The notes: generated by a model from the sequence alone, not told the origin. A stretch of 64,000 nt of DNA from WHSW01 sp963769945 (GCA_963769945.1 CAVYOA010000007.1:1-64000); one strand, 5' to 3'; shown: positions 18,234 through 26,754, numbered from the stretch's first letter. Numbers and translations: made by a program.

Positions 18234-18940
18234 GCCAACCCCGAGCGGCCAATGCCGAACTGCTCAAGATCTCCGAGCTCGCAGAGCGATCGGACGTCCC
18301 GGTTGCGACGGTGCGCCACTACCTGCGCGAAGGCCTGTTGCCCGAGCCGGTCAAGACCTCGCGCAACATGGCCTACTACGCGCCCGAGTTCGTCGAGCGA
18401 ATCAGGTTGATCAAGCAGCTGCAGGAAGAGCGGTTCATGCCACTGCGGGTGATCCGCGATCTGCTCGACTCTGCCGGCGAAGACATCGAGCGACTGCGCG
18501 AGCTTGCCGAGACGGACGACTTGCTCGTCGCTCGCGCGCTTGTGCCCGAGCAACAGCTGACGTCAGAGGCGGAGATCCTCGAGCGTTTCGAGATCCCCGA
18601 GCGCGCGCTGCGGCGGCTCTCGGAGCTCGGCGTCCTCACACCGGGCCCCAGTGGATATCGCGCCGGCGACGTACGCATCATCGAGGCGATCTCACGCTTT
18701 CGCTCCGCAGGCTGGAACGAGACCACTGGCTTCGGCGCCCGCGACGTGGCCAGGTTGATGCAGGGGCTGGAGCCGGTGATCGCCGACGAGCTCGGGCTCC
18801 TGATCGAACGCTTCTCGGCGCTTGACTCCGAACGCGCCGGCGACCTGGTCGAGCACGGAGCGGCACCGTTTCCGGCGCTGATCGGAGCCTTGCACGCCAA
18901 GCTCCTCACGACCGAGCTCGAGCGCAACCGCAGCGGCTGA
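18230..18940 (+). CDS. MerR-family transcriptional regulator
   Basis: 236 residues; ATG overlaps the CoA-transferase stop. N-terminal MerR helix-turn-helix and wing: LLKISELAERSDVPVATVRH then YLREGLLPEPVKTSRNMAYY. The dimerisation helix includes FVERIRLIKQLQEERFMPLR. The longer C-terminal region (about 150 residues) has a second helical repeat (FEIPERALRRLSELGVLTPG) resembling another winged-helix segment. No metal-binding Cys pattern is obvious, so an acyl-CoA or other organic ligand is more likely. Last gene of the operon and a natural candidate for binding the 13683-13712 dyad. Confidence 0.88.
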   Translation: MSQPRAANAELLKISELAERSDVPVATVRHYLREGLLPEPVKTSRNMAYYAPEFVERIRLIKQLQEERFMPLRVIRDLLDSAGEDIERLRELAETDDLLVARALVPEQQLTSEAEILERFEIPERALRRLSELGVLTPGPSGYRAGDVRIIEAISRFRSAGWNETTGFGARDVARLMQGLEPVIADELGLLIERFSALDSERAGDLVEHGAAPFPALIGALHAKLLTTELERNRSG

Positions 18941-18971
18941 GCCGTTACAGCTGCGATCCGGCTTCGCCCAA

Positions 18972-19005
18972 GACGACGAGCCCCGCGGCAATGGGGCTCG
19001 TCGTC
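18972..19005 (+). terminator. Strong stem-loop after the MerR gene
   Basis: Perfect 13-bp inverted repeat GACGACGAGCCCC / GGGGCTCGTCGTC with an 8-base loop, 32 bases after the operon's last stop. No T-run follows, as is common for actinobacterial terminators. The rest of the 18941-19258 gap shows no gene. Confidence 0.65.
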
Positions 19006-19258
19006 GCCACTCAGAGAAGGATCCGGCAGATACCGCTCGACTGTCGCGGTGACCCGAAGCTGGGGGAAGTCTCGAGTCAGGCCGATCCCGACGACGTCGT
19101 ACCCGACGGGCGGTCGTGCCAAACCAACCCACTCGACGCGGTCGCGATCCTGTCGCACCCTTCCCGGGTCTCGCATCGAATCGGTTACCTGCGCGATCGT
19201 GGGGTATCCGACTCGAGAGGCGCGTAACCCGACCAAACAGCGATGAAAAGGAGCTTAA

Positions 19259-19840
19259 GTGAGCGAGAAGATCAGCGGCAAGAAGGTTGCATTTCTGGTC
19301 GCCAACGAGGGTGTCGAACAGGTTGAGCTGACGAGTCCGTGGCAGGCGGTCAAGGATGCCGGCGGAGAGCCGGAGCTGCTTGCCCCGGACGCGGGCACCG
19401 TGCAGGGCTTCGAACATCTCGACAAGGGCGACAAGTTCGAGGCGACCAAGGCGGTTGCCGACGCCGACGCAGATGACTACGACGCGCTGGTGCTTCCAGG
19501 CGGCGTCGCCAATCCGGACATTTTGCGAACCGTTCCCGCTGCGGTCACTTTCATACGCGCCTTCTTCGAAGCCGGCAAGCCGGTAGCGGCCATTTGCCAT
19601 GGGCCCTGGACGCTGGTCGAGGCAGACGTCGTCGATGGCCGCACGCTGACCTCGTGGCCGAGCCTGCGCACCGACATCATCAATGCCGGTGGGGAATGGG
19701 TCGACGAGGAAGTGCACGTCGACGCCGGGCTCGTGACCAGCCGCAAGCCCGATGACCTCGACGCGTTCAACGCCAAGCTCGTCGAGGAAGTCGCCGAGGG
19801 CAAGCACGATCGCCAGCGCGAGGCCACCCTCGCTCCCTGA
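19259..19840 (+). CDS. DJ-1/PfpI family protein (type 1 glutamine amidotransferase-like)
   Basis: 193 residues from GTG 19259, preceded by AAAGGAG with about 6 bases of spacing. The nucleophile elbow AICHGPW (Cys near residue 113) and DALVLPGGVANPDILR place it with PfpI/YhbO-type proteins, described as proteases, glyoxalases or deglycases. SWPSLRTDIINAGGEWVD is the typical C-terminal block. Monocistronic: hairpin upstream, convergent STAS gene downstream. Probably stress-related. Confidence 0.87.
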   Translation: MSEKISGKKVAFLVANEGVEQVELTSPWQAVKDAGGEPELLAPDAGTVQGFEHLDKGDKFEATKAVADADADDYDALVLPGGVANPDILRTVPAAVTFIRAFFEAGKPVAAICHGPWTLVEADVVDGRTLTSWPSLRTDIINAGGEWVDEEVHVDAGLVTSRKPDDLDAFNAKLVEEVAEGKHDRQREATLAP

Positions 19841-19871
19841 CGGTCTCTGAAGACGGGCGGGTCGTCGGCGA

Positions 19872-20237
19872 TCAGCCGGCGGCCCGAGAGCCGTCGAGCG
19901 CGGCGATCGCCTCGTCACGCGTATCGAACAGGCCGACGGCCTGGTCGATACCGGTCAGCTCCAGCAGCCGGCGGACGTCCTTGTCGACGCAGCAAACTCC
20001 GAACCGGCGCTGATCTTCCTCGAGGCGGCGCTTGGCTTCGACGAGCAGGCTGAGGCCGGTGGAATCGATGAAGCTGCAGTCGCTGAGGTCGACCAGCACG
20101 GACCCGGCCTTTGCGTCCACCACATCAGCGAGAGCGGACCGGACCTCGCCCGCAGTGCTTTGGTCGAACTCTCCGTCGACACAGACGGTGTGCAAAGCGC
20201 CGTCCGTGGACGCATCGACTTTGAATGGCGCGGGCAT
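19872..20237 (-). CDS. STAS-domain anti-sigma factor antagonist
   Basis: 121 residues from the ATG at 20237. STAS fold: VCVDGEFDQSTAGEVRSAL, VLVDLSDCSFIDSTGLSLLV (the Ser/Thr after Asp is the site phosphorylated in SpoIIAA/RsbV-type antagonists), VDKDVRRLLELTGID. When dephosphorylated such proteins bind an anti-sigma kinase and release the sigma factor. It diverges, with a 131-bp gap, from an RsbU/SpoIIE-type phosphatase that is its likely activator. No kinase or sigma gene is seen in this window. A longer start upstream is possible but would run into the divergent gene. Confidence 0.85.
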   Translation of the reverse strand: MPAPFKVDASTDGALHTVCVDGEFDQSTAGEVRSALADVVDAKAGSVLVDLSDCSFIDSTGLSLLVEAKRRLEEDQRRFGVCCVDKDVRRLLELTGIDQAVGLFDTRDEAIAALDGSRAAG

Positions 20238-20368
20238 CTGTCGTGCGATCTTATCCGCTGAACGGTGGCCACTTGTACGAGGGGCCCCACGGCAAGCCGT
20301 TTGATGCGAGTTCAGGCGCCGGTTACAGTGAGCTTCGGTACCGCGACCAAACGGGGACAGCACAGCCA

Positions 20369-22969
20369 ATGCATGGATGGATCGCCAGACTGCGCGAACA
20401 GGGCCTGACTCAGACGGCGCAGCTTGCGAGCGATTCGGTCGGCTTGCTCGCCGCCCTGTCGGTGCTCGTTTTCTGCGTCGTGGCCGACATCCTGCTCGAT
20501 CACGAGTCGGCGGCACTGGTCGGGACCTACGTCGCCGCGCCATTTGTCGCTGCCCTGATCGCCGGGCCAGTGGGCACGGGTGCCGTCGGCGCGTTCGCGC
20601 TCCTCGCCGCCGTGGCCAGCCCTTCATGGAACGTGAACACCGAGTTTGCCGATCAGCTGGTGCGCCTCGGTGTGATTCTCGGCGGCAGCGTTTTTGCGGT
20701 CGCGGGTTCGTGGCTGAGGACTCGCACCTATGGGCGCACGGAGCGCCTCGAGCTGCTCAATTCCGTCGGCGCGATTGCCGATGGTTCGCTGCCGCTGGCG
20801 GAAACGCTGCGCCGCGTAACCGAGGTCCTGGTGCCAAGCTTCGGCGACATCTGCATGGTGGACGCAGTCCACGACGGTCGCAGCTCGCGGCTCGCGGCTC
20901 GCGCTCATGGTCGCGAGGACGCTGTCGAGATTGGCGAGCGCATGTATCACCGCTCGCCCGAGCTGCCGAGTTGGCTCGTCGACGGCGAGCGCTCCTGGCG
21001 TGACATCCCGCGCTGGCATTCGCGCCTTCGCGACGAGGAGATTCGACGGATGGCCGAGTCGCCCGACGATCTCGTTTTCCTGCAATCGCTGGGCCTGCGC
21101 TCCTCAATCGTGGCGCCGATCAGGGCCCGGGACCGCAACCTCGGCGCGCTGACTTTGCTCAGCGCTTGGTCGGAGCGGCGCTATAGCGCTGCCGATGTCA
21201 AGTTCGCCCAGATCCTTGCCAGCCGCATCGGCCTCGCACTCGACAACGCCGGGCTCTTCTCCGACCTCGAGAGCGTCGAGCGACGCATGGACACGGTGAT
21301 GTCGATCCTCGACGAAGCGGTCGTCATCCACGACGTCAATGGCGAGCTCGTCTTCGCCAACCCGGCCGCTGCCAGAAGCCTTGGCTATGAGACCTCCGAG
21401 CAGGCGATCTCGGCGCCAAGTGCGATCGGCCAGCGATTCACGATCCGCGACGAGGCAGGACTGGAAGTCTCACCCGAGGCGCTGGCCGGGCGCTCCCCCC
21501 AGCTAGGCGATCCGGTCGAGCCGGTGACACTCAGAGTCACTGACCGCGTCGGCGGTCGTGAGCGCTGGATGCGAACGAAAGCGCGGGTGATCGAGGGCAC
21601 GCAGGGCGAGGCGCTGTATTCGGTTACCGCGATCGAAGACGTCACTGACGTCAAGCGCGCCGAGTTCTCGCACCGTCTGCTGGCCCGAAGCGGCGAGCTG
21701 CTCTCGCACTCGACCAACTATCGCCGCACGCTCGAGCGCGTGCCACACCTGGTGGTTCCGGAGTTCGCGGACTGGTGCACGGTAGAGATGCCGGGAACGG
21801 ATTCGCGGCTTCTTCAGCCGGTTGCTGGTGCCCACCGCGACCCAACGACGCTCGAGCGCGTCAAGCGCATGCGCGAGCAGTTTCCCGAATCCGTCGGCGA
21901 CGACACCCCCCTCGGCCACGTGATGCAAACCGCAGTCGCGCAGCGATTCGAGCTCACGCCCGAGCTTCTGAGCTCGATGGCGAAGGACGACGAGCACCTC
22001 GAGGAGTTGCAAGCGCTCGCTGTTCGCTCCGCCGTGATCGCACCGATGAGCGCCGCCGGCGCGATCGTTGGCGCGCTGGTCCTGGTCAACCACGAGGGCT
22101 CGAGAGCTTTCGACGACGAAGATCTCGCGGTCGCTGTCGAACTTGCCCAGCGTGCCGCGCTGGCGATCGAGAACGCGCGCCTAGCCGAAGAGCGGGCGCG
22201 CGTCGCGGACGCCCTGCAGCGAGAGTTGCTGCCACCGAGCTTGCCGCGGATGCCGGGCTGGCAGGTGGCGACGATGTATGAGCCCGCTGGTGAGATCAAC
22301 CAGGTGGGTGGTGACTTCTACGAGGTATTTCCTGTCGACACTGGGTGGGCGATCGTCCTCGGCGACGTTTCCGGCAAGGGCGCCGCCGCGGCCGCGCTCA
22401 CCGCCGAAGCCCGCCATACGATTCGCACCGCCGGCGTCCTCTCCGCAGATCCGCGCCGAGGCCTGTTCCTGCTCGACGAGAACCTCCGCGAACGCGACGA
22501 CGCGGCCCTGTGCTCGGCCGCGATGGTGGTGATCCCCGCCGATCCGGCGCGAAATTCCGAGGTGACCGTCTACCTCGCGGGCCATCCGCACCCGATGTTG
22601 ATGCGAGGTGGAGAGGCGACCCCAGTGGGCGAGCCGGGACCGATGCTCGGCGTCGTCGAAGACCCTGTCTGGGACGGGGTCACGGTCTCGGTCGAGCCGG
22701 GCGATCAGCTCGTTCTCTACACCGACGGGGTTATCGAGGCTCGCGGTCGCGGCGGCGAGCGCTTCGGTGAGGACAGGCTTCGTCAGGGGCTTGCCGGGTG
22801 CACCACTCCCGACAGCGCCGTAGAGCAGGTTCGTCAGGCCCTTGACGGCTTTGGTGCCGAGGGTCGGCAGGACGATGCCGCGGTTGTGGTCGTGCGACGG
22901 CGTCTCGGCGCCGGCGCCTCGGCTCGCCGCCTCGGCGTGGTCAGCACAACCGCTGATCACGCCAGGTAA
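20369..22969 (+). CDS. RsbU/SpoIIE-type PP2C phosphatase with membrane, GAF and PAS domains
   Basis: 866 residues from ATG 20369 (chosen because the hydrophobic N-terminus follows it). Order: several transmembrane helices (about 20-115, DUF4118-like with FVAALIAGPVGTGAVGAFAL), GAF (about 130-300), PAS (about 305-430, VIHDVNGELVFANPAAARSL), a second GAF (about 440-590), then the SpoIIE phosphatase (about 620-850). That domain shows LQRELLPPSLPRMPGW, QVGGDFYEVFPV, LGDVSGKGAAAAAL, LVLYTDGVIEARG and GRQDDAAVVVVRR. It should dephosphorylate a STAS antagonist in response to light, redox or small molecules; the divergent STAS gene is the obvious target. Confidence 0.88.
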   Translation: MHGWIARLREQGLTQTAQLASDSVGLLAALSVLVFCVVADILLDHESAALVGTYVAAPFVAALIAGPVGTGAVGAFALLAAVASPSWNVNTEFADQLVRLGVILGGSVFAVAGSWLRTRTYGRTERLELLNSVGAIADGSLPLAETLRRVTEVLVPSFGDICMVDAVHDGRSSRLAARAHGREDAVEIGERMYHRSPELPSWLVDGERSWRDIPRWHSRLRDEEIRRMAESPDDLVFLQSLGLRSSIVAPIRARDRNLGALTLLSAWSERRYSAADVKFAQILASRIGLALDNAGLFSDLESVERRMDTVMSILDEAVVIHDVNGELVFANPAAARSLGYETSEQAISAPSAIGQRFTIRDEAGLEVSPEALAGRSPQLGDPVEPVTLRVTDRVGGRERWMRTKARVIEGTQGEALYSVTAIEDVTDVKRAEFSHRLLARSGELLSHSTNYRRTLERVPHLVVPEFADWCTVEMPGTDSRLLQPVAGAHRDPTTLERVKRMREQFPESVGDDTPLGHVMQTAVAQRFELTPELLSSMAKDDEHLEELQALAVRSAVIAPMSAAGAIVGALVLVNHEGSRAFDDEDLAVAVELAQRAALAIENARLAEERARVADALQRELLPPSLPRMPGWQVATMYEPAGEINQVGGDFYEVFPVDTGWAIVLGDVSGKGAAAAALTAEARHTIRTAGVLSADPRRGLFLLDENLRERDDAALCSAAMVVIPADPARNSEVTVYLAGHPHPMLMRGGEATPVGEPGPMLGVVEDPVWDGVTVSVEPGDQLVLYTDGVIEARGRGGERFGEDRLRQGLAGCTTPDSAVEQVRQALDGFGAEGRQDDAAVVVVRRRLGAGASARRLGVVSTTADHAR

Positions 22970-22973
22970 CGAG

Positions 22974-23375
22974 ATGAACGAGAGCGCGCGCGTGCCAGCG
23001 CTGGTCGCGCTCAGCGGCGCCGCGATCGCACTCGTCTCGATCCCGCTGATGGCGGCCGCCGGGCGCCCGTTTCTCAGCCTCGAGTCGCTGAGCCCGTGGC
23101 TGGTGACCTACGCGATCGGCCTCTTCGCGGCCCTGTTCGCAGCCCCATTTGCGATCCACCGCCGGCTCGGCGGTGCGCTGGAAGCCGACGCTCGCTGGGA
23201 GCGAGCAATTCTTTGGTGGGCGGCGCTGACCGCTGCGGTGCTCGCCGCAGCCGTGGTCGCCGGCCTCGCGTCGGGCTTCGACACCGACTCGCTAGCCGGT
23301 GCGATCGCTTGGGTCACGATCGTCGAGTCCGTGCTGGTGCTGGCGACCGTCGCCGTTTGGATCATCGACGGCTAG
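22974..23375 (+). CDS. Small four-helix membrane protein, unrecognised
   Basis: 133 residues from ATG 22974, five bases after the phosphatase stop. Hydrophobic segments: VALSGAAIALVSIPLMAAAG, WLVTYAIGLFAALFAAPFAI, ILWWAALTAAVLAAAVVAGL and GAIAWVTIVESVLVLATVAV. A short basic loop (HRRLGG) follows the second helix. No family recognised. Its position right after the sigma-factor phosphatase suggests co-transcription, perhaps as a membrane partner. Confidence 0.6.
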   Translation: MNESARVPALVALSGAAIALVSIPLMAAAGRPFLSLESLSPWLVTYAIGLFAALFAAPFAIHRRLGGALEADARWERAILWWAALTAAVLAAAVVAGLASGFDTDSLAGAIAWVTIVESVLVLATVAVWIIDG

Positions 23376-23407
23376 ATCATCACTCGTCTAGCCTTTCCGT
23401 TGTAGCT

Positions 23408-23421
23408 TGACTGGTCAGTCA
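23408..23421. promoter_or_regulatory. Probable TetR operator TGACTGGTCAGTCA
   Basis: A 14-bp palindrome with 6-bp arms (TGACTG / CAGTCA) around GT, followed directly by another GTCA copy. It sits 46 bases before the nitrilase ATG, in a 91-bp gap. The sequence resembles operators of many actinobacterial TetR regulators, and the downstream operon ends in a TetR gene, so autoregulation is likely. Confidence 0.6.
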
Positions 23422-23466
23422 GTCAGCCGTTTTGGACCGAGCCGAGGAGAGGGGCTCTCCGCCAAT

Positions 23467-24303
23467 ATGAGCTTGCGCGTCGCCGCGATTCAACTCAACT
23501 CCACCGCCGACAAGGCGAGCAACGTCGATGCCGCGGCAGCGCTGGTCGCGGCCGCCGCCGCCGACGGTGCCGAGCTCGTCGTCCTGCCCGAGAAGTGGAA
23601 CCTCCTCGGGCCCGCGGACGAGCTCGCAGAGGGCGCCGAGGAGCTCTCGACGGGACCATCGATCGATGCCGCCCGAAGCTGGGCGCGCGAGCTCGCAATC
23701 ACCCTCGTCGCTGGGAGCATCGCCGAGCGGGTCGATGCTGGTGAGCGGCTATTCAACACCTCGAGCTTGATCGACTCGAGCGGTGAGGTCGCCGCGGTTT
23801 ACCGCAAGATCCACATGTTCGATGTCGACGTCGGCGGTGTTTCCTACCGCGAGTCGGCGCATGAGCAGCCAGGCGAGGAGATCGTCGATGCCACGGTGGC
23901 GGGCGTCAAGCTTGGGCTGACCATCTGTTACGACCTTCGCTTCCCCGAGCTCTACCGCATCCTCGCTCTGCGCGGGGCGCAGGCGATCGTGGTGCCGTCG
24001 GCGTTCACGGCAACGACTGGGCGCGATCACTGGGAGGTCTTACTGCGGGCGCGCGCGATCGAGAATCAATGCTTTGTGATCGCGGCCAACCAATCGGGCA
24101 AGGCGCCACCGCATTACGACTCCTACGGCCACTCGATGATCGTCGGCCCCTGGGGCGATGTGCTCGCGATCGTCGCCGACGGCGAGGGCTTCGCCTGCGC
24201 GGATCTCGACCTCGATCGCCAGCAAGAGATCCGCAACTCGCTGCCGTCGCTGGCCAACCGCCGCCCGCAGGCCTACCGCTGGGAAGTCGAGGCGCGGGTC
24301 TGA
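23467..24303 (+). CDS. Carbon-nitrogen hydrolase (nitrilase superfamily, Nit-type)
   Basis: 278 residues from ATG 23467. The catalytic triad is visible: Glu in ELVVLPEKWN, Lys in YRKIHMFDVDV and Cys in ICYDLRFPELYR. Length and sequence style (LRVAAIQLNSTADK, AIVVPSAFTATTGRDHWEVL, YDSYGHSMIVGPWGD) fit Nit1/Nit2-like omega-amidases or deaminated-glutathione amidases more than true nitrilases. Its TGA overlaps the ATG of the TetR gene, so the two are translationally coupled, and a palindrome upstream is the likely operator. Confidence 0.9.
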   Translation: MSLRVAAIQLNSTADKASNVDAAAALVAAAAADGAELVVLPEKWNLLGPADELAEGAEELSTGPSIDAARSWARELAITLVAGSIAERVDAGERLFNTSSLIDSSGEVAAVYRKIHMFDVDVGGVSYRESAHEQPGEEIVDATVAGVKLGLTICYDLRFPELYRILALRGAQAIVVPSAFTATTGRDHWEVLLRARAIENQCFVIAANQSGKAPPHYDSYGHSMIVGPWGDVLAIVADGEGFACADLDLDRQQEIRNSLPSLANRRPQAYRWEVEARV

Positions 24304-24917
24304 TGGCAAAGGCACCGCCGATCGACCGCCGCCGACAGATTCTCGACGCGGCCGTCCAGGTGTTCGCCCAGCAAGGCTTTCACGCCTGCCGCGTATCGGA
24401 CATCGCTCGGGAGGCGGGCGTGGCACACGGACTCATCTACCACTACTTCGATTCCAAGGATGAGGTGCTCAACGAGCTCTTCGTCGAACGCTGGTCGCTG
24501 CTGTTGGCGGCGATCGGCGAGGTCGACCGCAGGCCGATCGCGCCGCGCGAAAAGCTCGACGCCGTGGCCGCTTTCATCATCGACTCCTATCAGCACGATC
24601 CGGAGTTGATGAAGGTGATCATCGTTGAGGTGACCAGGGCCGCAAACTCGTTCGGGCGTACCCACTTGCCGGAGATCCGCAAGGCGTATGACTTGATCGC
24701 GAAGATCGTCCGCGACGCGCAGCACGAGGGTTCGTTTCGCGACGACATCGACGCCGATTTCGCCTCGATGTGGTTTTACGGCGCGATCGAGCAGTTGCTC
24801 TCGGGCTGGGTGTTCGAGCTGATCCCCGAGACCGCCAACGACTACGAGCGCGCCCGGGTGATGGTCGTCGACACGATCTGTGGGGGGCTGGAGACCGGCG
24901 CCGGTGCAAGCCGGTAG
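24303..24917 (+). CDS. TetR/AcrR-family transcriptional regulator
   Basis: 204 residues. N-terminal HTH: RQILDAAVQVFAQQGFHACR, VSDIAREAGVAHGLIYHYF and DSKDEVLNELF, a typical TetR DNA-binding domain. The C-terminal ligand domain resembles FadR/PsrA-like fatty-acid regulators (VIIVEVTRAANSFGRTHLPE, FRDDIDADFASMWFYGAIEQ). Encoded as the second gene of the nitrilase operon. Ligand unknown; fatty-acyl-CoA is plausible given the general fold and the acyl-CoA genes nearby. Confidence 0.9.
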   Translation: MAKAPPIDRRRQILDAAVQVFAQQGFHACRVSDIAREAGVAHGLIYHYFDSKDEVLNELFVERWSLLLAAIGEVDRRPIAPREKLDAVAAFIIDSYQHDPELMKVIIVEVTRAANSFGRTHLPEIRKAYDLIAKIVRDAQHEGSFRDDIDADFASMWFYGAIEQLLSGWVFELIPETANDYERARVMVVDTICGGLETGAGASR

Positions 24918-24981
24918 CCGCCGTGGATGATTTACTGAGCTTTCGCGGTGAGTAGCCGCTCGAACGGGTAGGAGCTGCATC

Positions 24982-25116
24982 GTGGACAACGACATCGTTA
25001 AACGCCTGATCTGGACTGGACTCGTGGCTGGCACCGGCGCGCTTGCAAGCGTCGTCGCGATGCGTGTTTCGGCCGTGATCTGGAAGCGCCTGTTCGACGA
25101 GGATCCGCCTGAATGA
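24982..25116 (+). CDS. 44-residue membrane peptide
   Basis: GTG start preceded by AGGAG at 24970-24974. The protein starts VDNDIVKRLIWTGLVAGTGA and ends LFDEDPPE, with one hydrophobic helix (LIWTGLVAGTGALASVVAMR). Its TGA overlaps the ATG of the holin-like gene (ATGA at 25113), which strongly supports real translation. Such tiny proteins commonly precede the holin-like/DUF3618 pair in actinobacteria. Function unknown, probably envelope stress. Confidence 0.65.
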   Translation: MDNDIVKRLIWTGLVAGTGALASVVAMRVSAVIWKRLFDEDPPE

Positions 25117-25577
25117 ACTATCAGCCGCCCCGCCAGCCGCCGGAGGATCGCTCAGTGGGCGAGATGATGGTCGACGTCTCCGAACGCGTCTCAACCCTGG
25201 TGCGCGAGGAGATCGCCCTGGCGAAGGCCGAGATCACCGAGAAGGTGACCAAGCTCGTCAAGGGCTCCGTGGTCGGCATCGTCGCCGGCCTCTTCGCCTT
25301 CCTCGGGCTGATCTTGCTGATGCACTCGATCGCCTGGCTGCTCAACGACCTCCTCTTCGGTGACAACTTCTGGGCCGGGTTCCTGGTCGAGGCTGTGATC
25401 TTCTTCATCGTCGCGGCCGCGGCCGGTTACTTCGCCTACAGATCGCTGCTGGCGGGCGCCCCCCCGACTCCGGACTTGGCGATCGAGGAAGGCCGGCGCA
25501 TCCGCCAGACGCTCGAATCCTCGACGACGCCGGCGGCGAAGGAGCCGGTTGCGCCGGCGACCGAGAAAGCACTCTGA
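25113..25577 (+). CDS. Phage-holin-superfamily-6-like (Phage_holin_3_6) membrane protein
   Basis: 154 residues. An amphipathic N-terminal helix (SERVSTLVREEIALAKAEIT, EKVTKLVKG) leads into two transmembrane helices (VVGIVAGLFAFLGLILLMHS and AGFLVEAVIFFIVAAAAGYF). This is the usual shape of the actinobacterial Phage_holin_3_6 (PF07332-like) family. Not a phage gene here: it sits in a conserved chromosomal set with the 44-residue peptide and DUF3618. C-terminal tail is polar. Confidence 0.8.
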   Translation: MNYQPPRQPPEDRSVGEMMVDVSERVSTLVREEIALAKAEITEKVTKLVKGSVVGIVAGLFAFLGLILLMHSIAWLLNDLLFGDNFWAGFLVEAVIFFIVAAAAGYFAYRSLLAGAPPTPDLAIEEGRRIRQTLESSTTPAAKEPVAPATEKAL

Positions 25578-25846
25578 TGGCCAACGAGCCCGAGATCTAC
25601 AGCGGTGCCGGCGAACCGGTCGCCAAACGGGCCGCCGGGGCCCCCGGACGCAGCTCGAACGAGATTCGCGCCGATATCGAGCGCCAGCGTGAGGAGCTTT
25701 CCCATTCCGTCGAGGCGCTTCGCGGGCGGGTCACCGAGCTCACCGATTGGCGCAGTCAGGTTCGCGAGCACAAGCGCGAACTCGTCATCGGCGCCGCCAT
25801 TGTCGGCTTCGCCATCGGCGCGCGTTTCGCGCTTCGCCGCCGCTAG
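25577..25846 (+). CDS. DUF3618 domain membrane protein
   Basis: 89 residues. IRADIERQREELSHSVEALR is the DUF3618 hallmark helix, followed by KRELVIGAAIVGFAIGARFA, one transmembrane segment, and a basic end (LRRR). The ATG overlaps the previous stop by one base. It ends convergently with DegV (four-base overlap of the two stops). Commonly paired with holin-like proteins in actinobacteria; role unknown. Confidence 0.85.
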   Translation: MANEPEIYSGAGEPVAKRAAGAPGRSSNEIRADIERQREELSHSVEALRGRVTELTDWRSQVREHKRELVIGAAIVGFAIGARFALRRR

Positions 25847-26712
25847 TCCAAGAAACGCTTCGGCAGTCCGCCGAAGCCGAGCAGGCCGGGGCCGATATGG
25901 GCTCCGATCACCGGGCCGATCTCAGAGACGAAGACGGGGTCGTCGCCGAAGATCTGGCGGCATTGGTCGACCAGTCGCCGCGCCGTGTCGGGGTCGTGGA
26001 TGTGCTGTACAACCCAGGCGTCCGCACCGGCCTGTTTGTGCTCATGGGCAAAGTCGACCATACGCTCGAAGGCGCGCTTGCGGGTACGGACGCGCTCAAC
26101 CGGGGTGATCTCCTCCTCCAGCGTCAGGATCGGCTTGATCTGAAGCGCAGAGCCCATCCATGCCTGAGCCGCGCCGATACGGCCGCCCTTGCGCAGGTAC
26201 TCGAGCGTGTCGATCGCGAACCACATCTTCATTGACTCGCGTGCTTCGGCGACGACCTTGATCACCTCTTCCCCGGAGGCGCCGGTGGCGGCGCGGCGAG
26301 CGGCGATCAGCGTTAGCAGGCCTTGGCCGCCGCAGGCCGAGCGGCTGTCCCAGACCTGGATTCGCTCGCCGCCCGCGCCTGATTCGATCAGCGCTTGGCG
26401 AGCTTGGGTGGCCGAATCGAAGGTTCCCGAGATTCCGGCCGAGATGTGGATCGAGACGATGTCGCGGCCCTCGGCCAGCAGCGGTTCATAAATCGCGGTG
26501 AAGTCGCCCACCGATGGCTGCGACGTGGTCGCGCCCTTCTCGCTGCGGCGCAGGCGTTCGTAGAAGTCGTCGTATGCATCACCGCTGATCTCGCTCTCGC
26601 GGCGCTGGTCGCCGTCGAGGGTGACGTAGAGGCTGGCGCGGTGAATATCGTGCTCGGCGACGAGGTCGTCGGGGAGATAGGCGGTGCTGTCGGTGACGAC
26701 GGCGGTACTCAC
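25843..26712 (-). CDS. DegV family fatty-acid-binding protein
   Basis: 289 residues. VVTDSTAYLPDDLVAEHDIH, TSQPSVGDFTAIYEPLLAEG, IHISAGISGTFDSATQA, SRSACGGQGLL, TLEYLRKGGRIGAAQAWMGS and SEIGPVIGAHIGPGLLGFGG are the standard DegV blocks. These proteins bind fatty acids; some act as FakB subunits delivering fatty acids to the FakA kinase. No fakA is seen here. Divergent from the epimerase gene with a 42-bp gap. Confidence 0.92.
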   Translation of the reverse strand: MSTAVVTDSTAYLPDDLVAEHDIHRASLYVTLDGDQRRESEISGDAYDDFYERLRRSEKGATTSQPSVGDFTAIYEPLLAEGRDIVSIHISAGISGTFDSATQARQALIESGAGGERIQVWDSRSACGGQGLLTLIAARRAATGASGEEVIKVVAEARESMKMWFAIDTLEYLRKGGRIGAAQAWMGSALQIKPILTLEEEITPVERVRTRKRAFERMVDFAHEHKQAGADAWVVQHIHDPDTARRLVDQCRQIFGDDPVFVSEIGPVIGAHIGPGLLGFGGLPKRFLD

Positions 26713-26754
26713 GCCACGGTTCTTATCAGTGTGACGGCACTAAGCTCCGCCTCC

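Noticed and set aside
25113..25577. Prophage remnant because of the holin-like protein
   Set aside because: No other phage genes are present, and this family is chromosomal in actinobacteria.
26395..26754. N-terminal extension of the epimerase
   Set aside because: It is antisense to DegV; the Rossmann motif begins right after ATG 26755.
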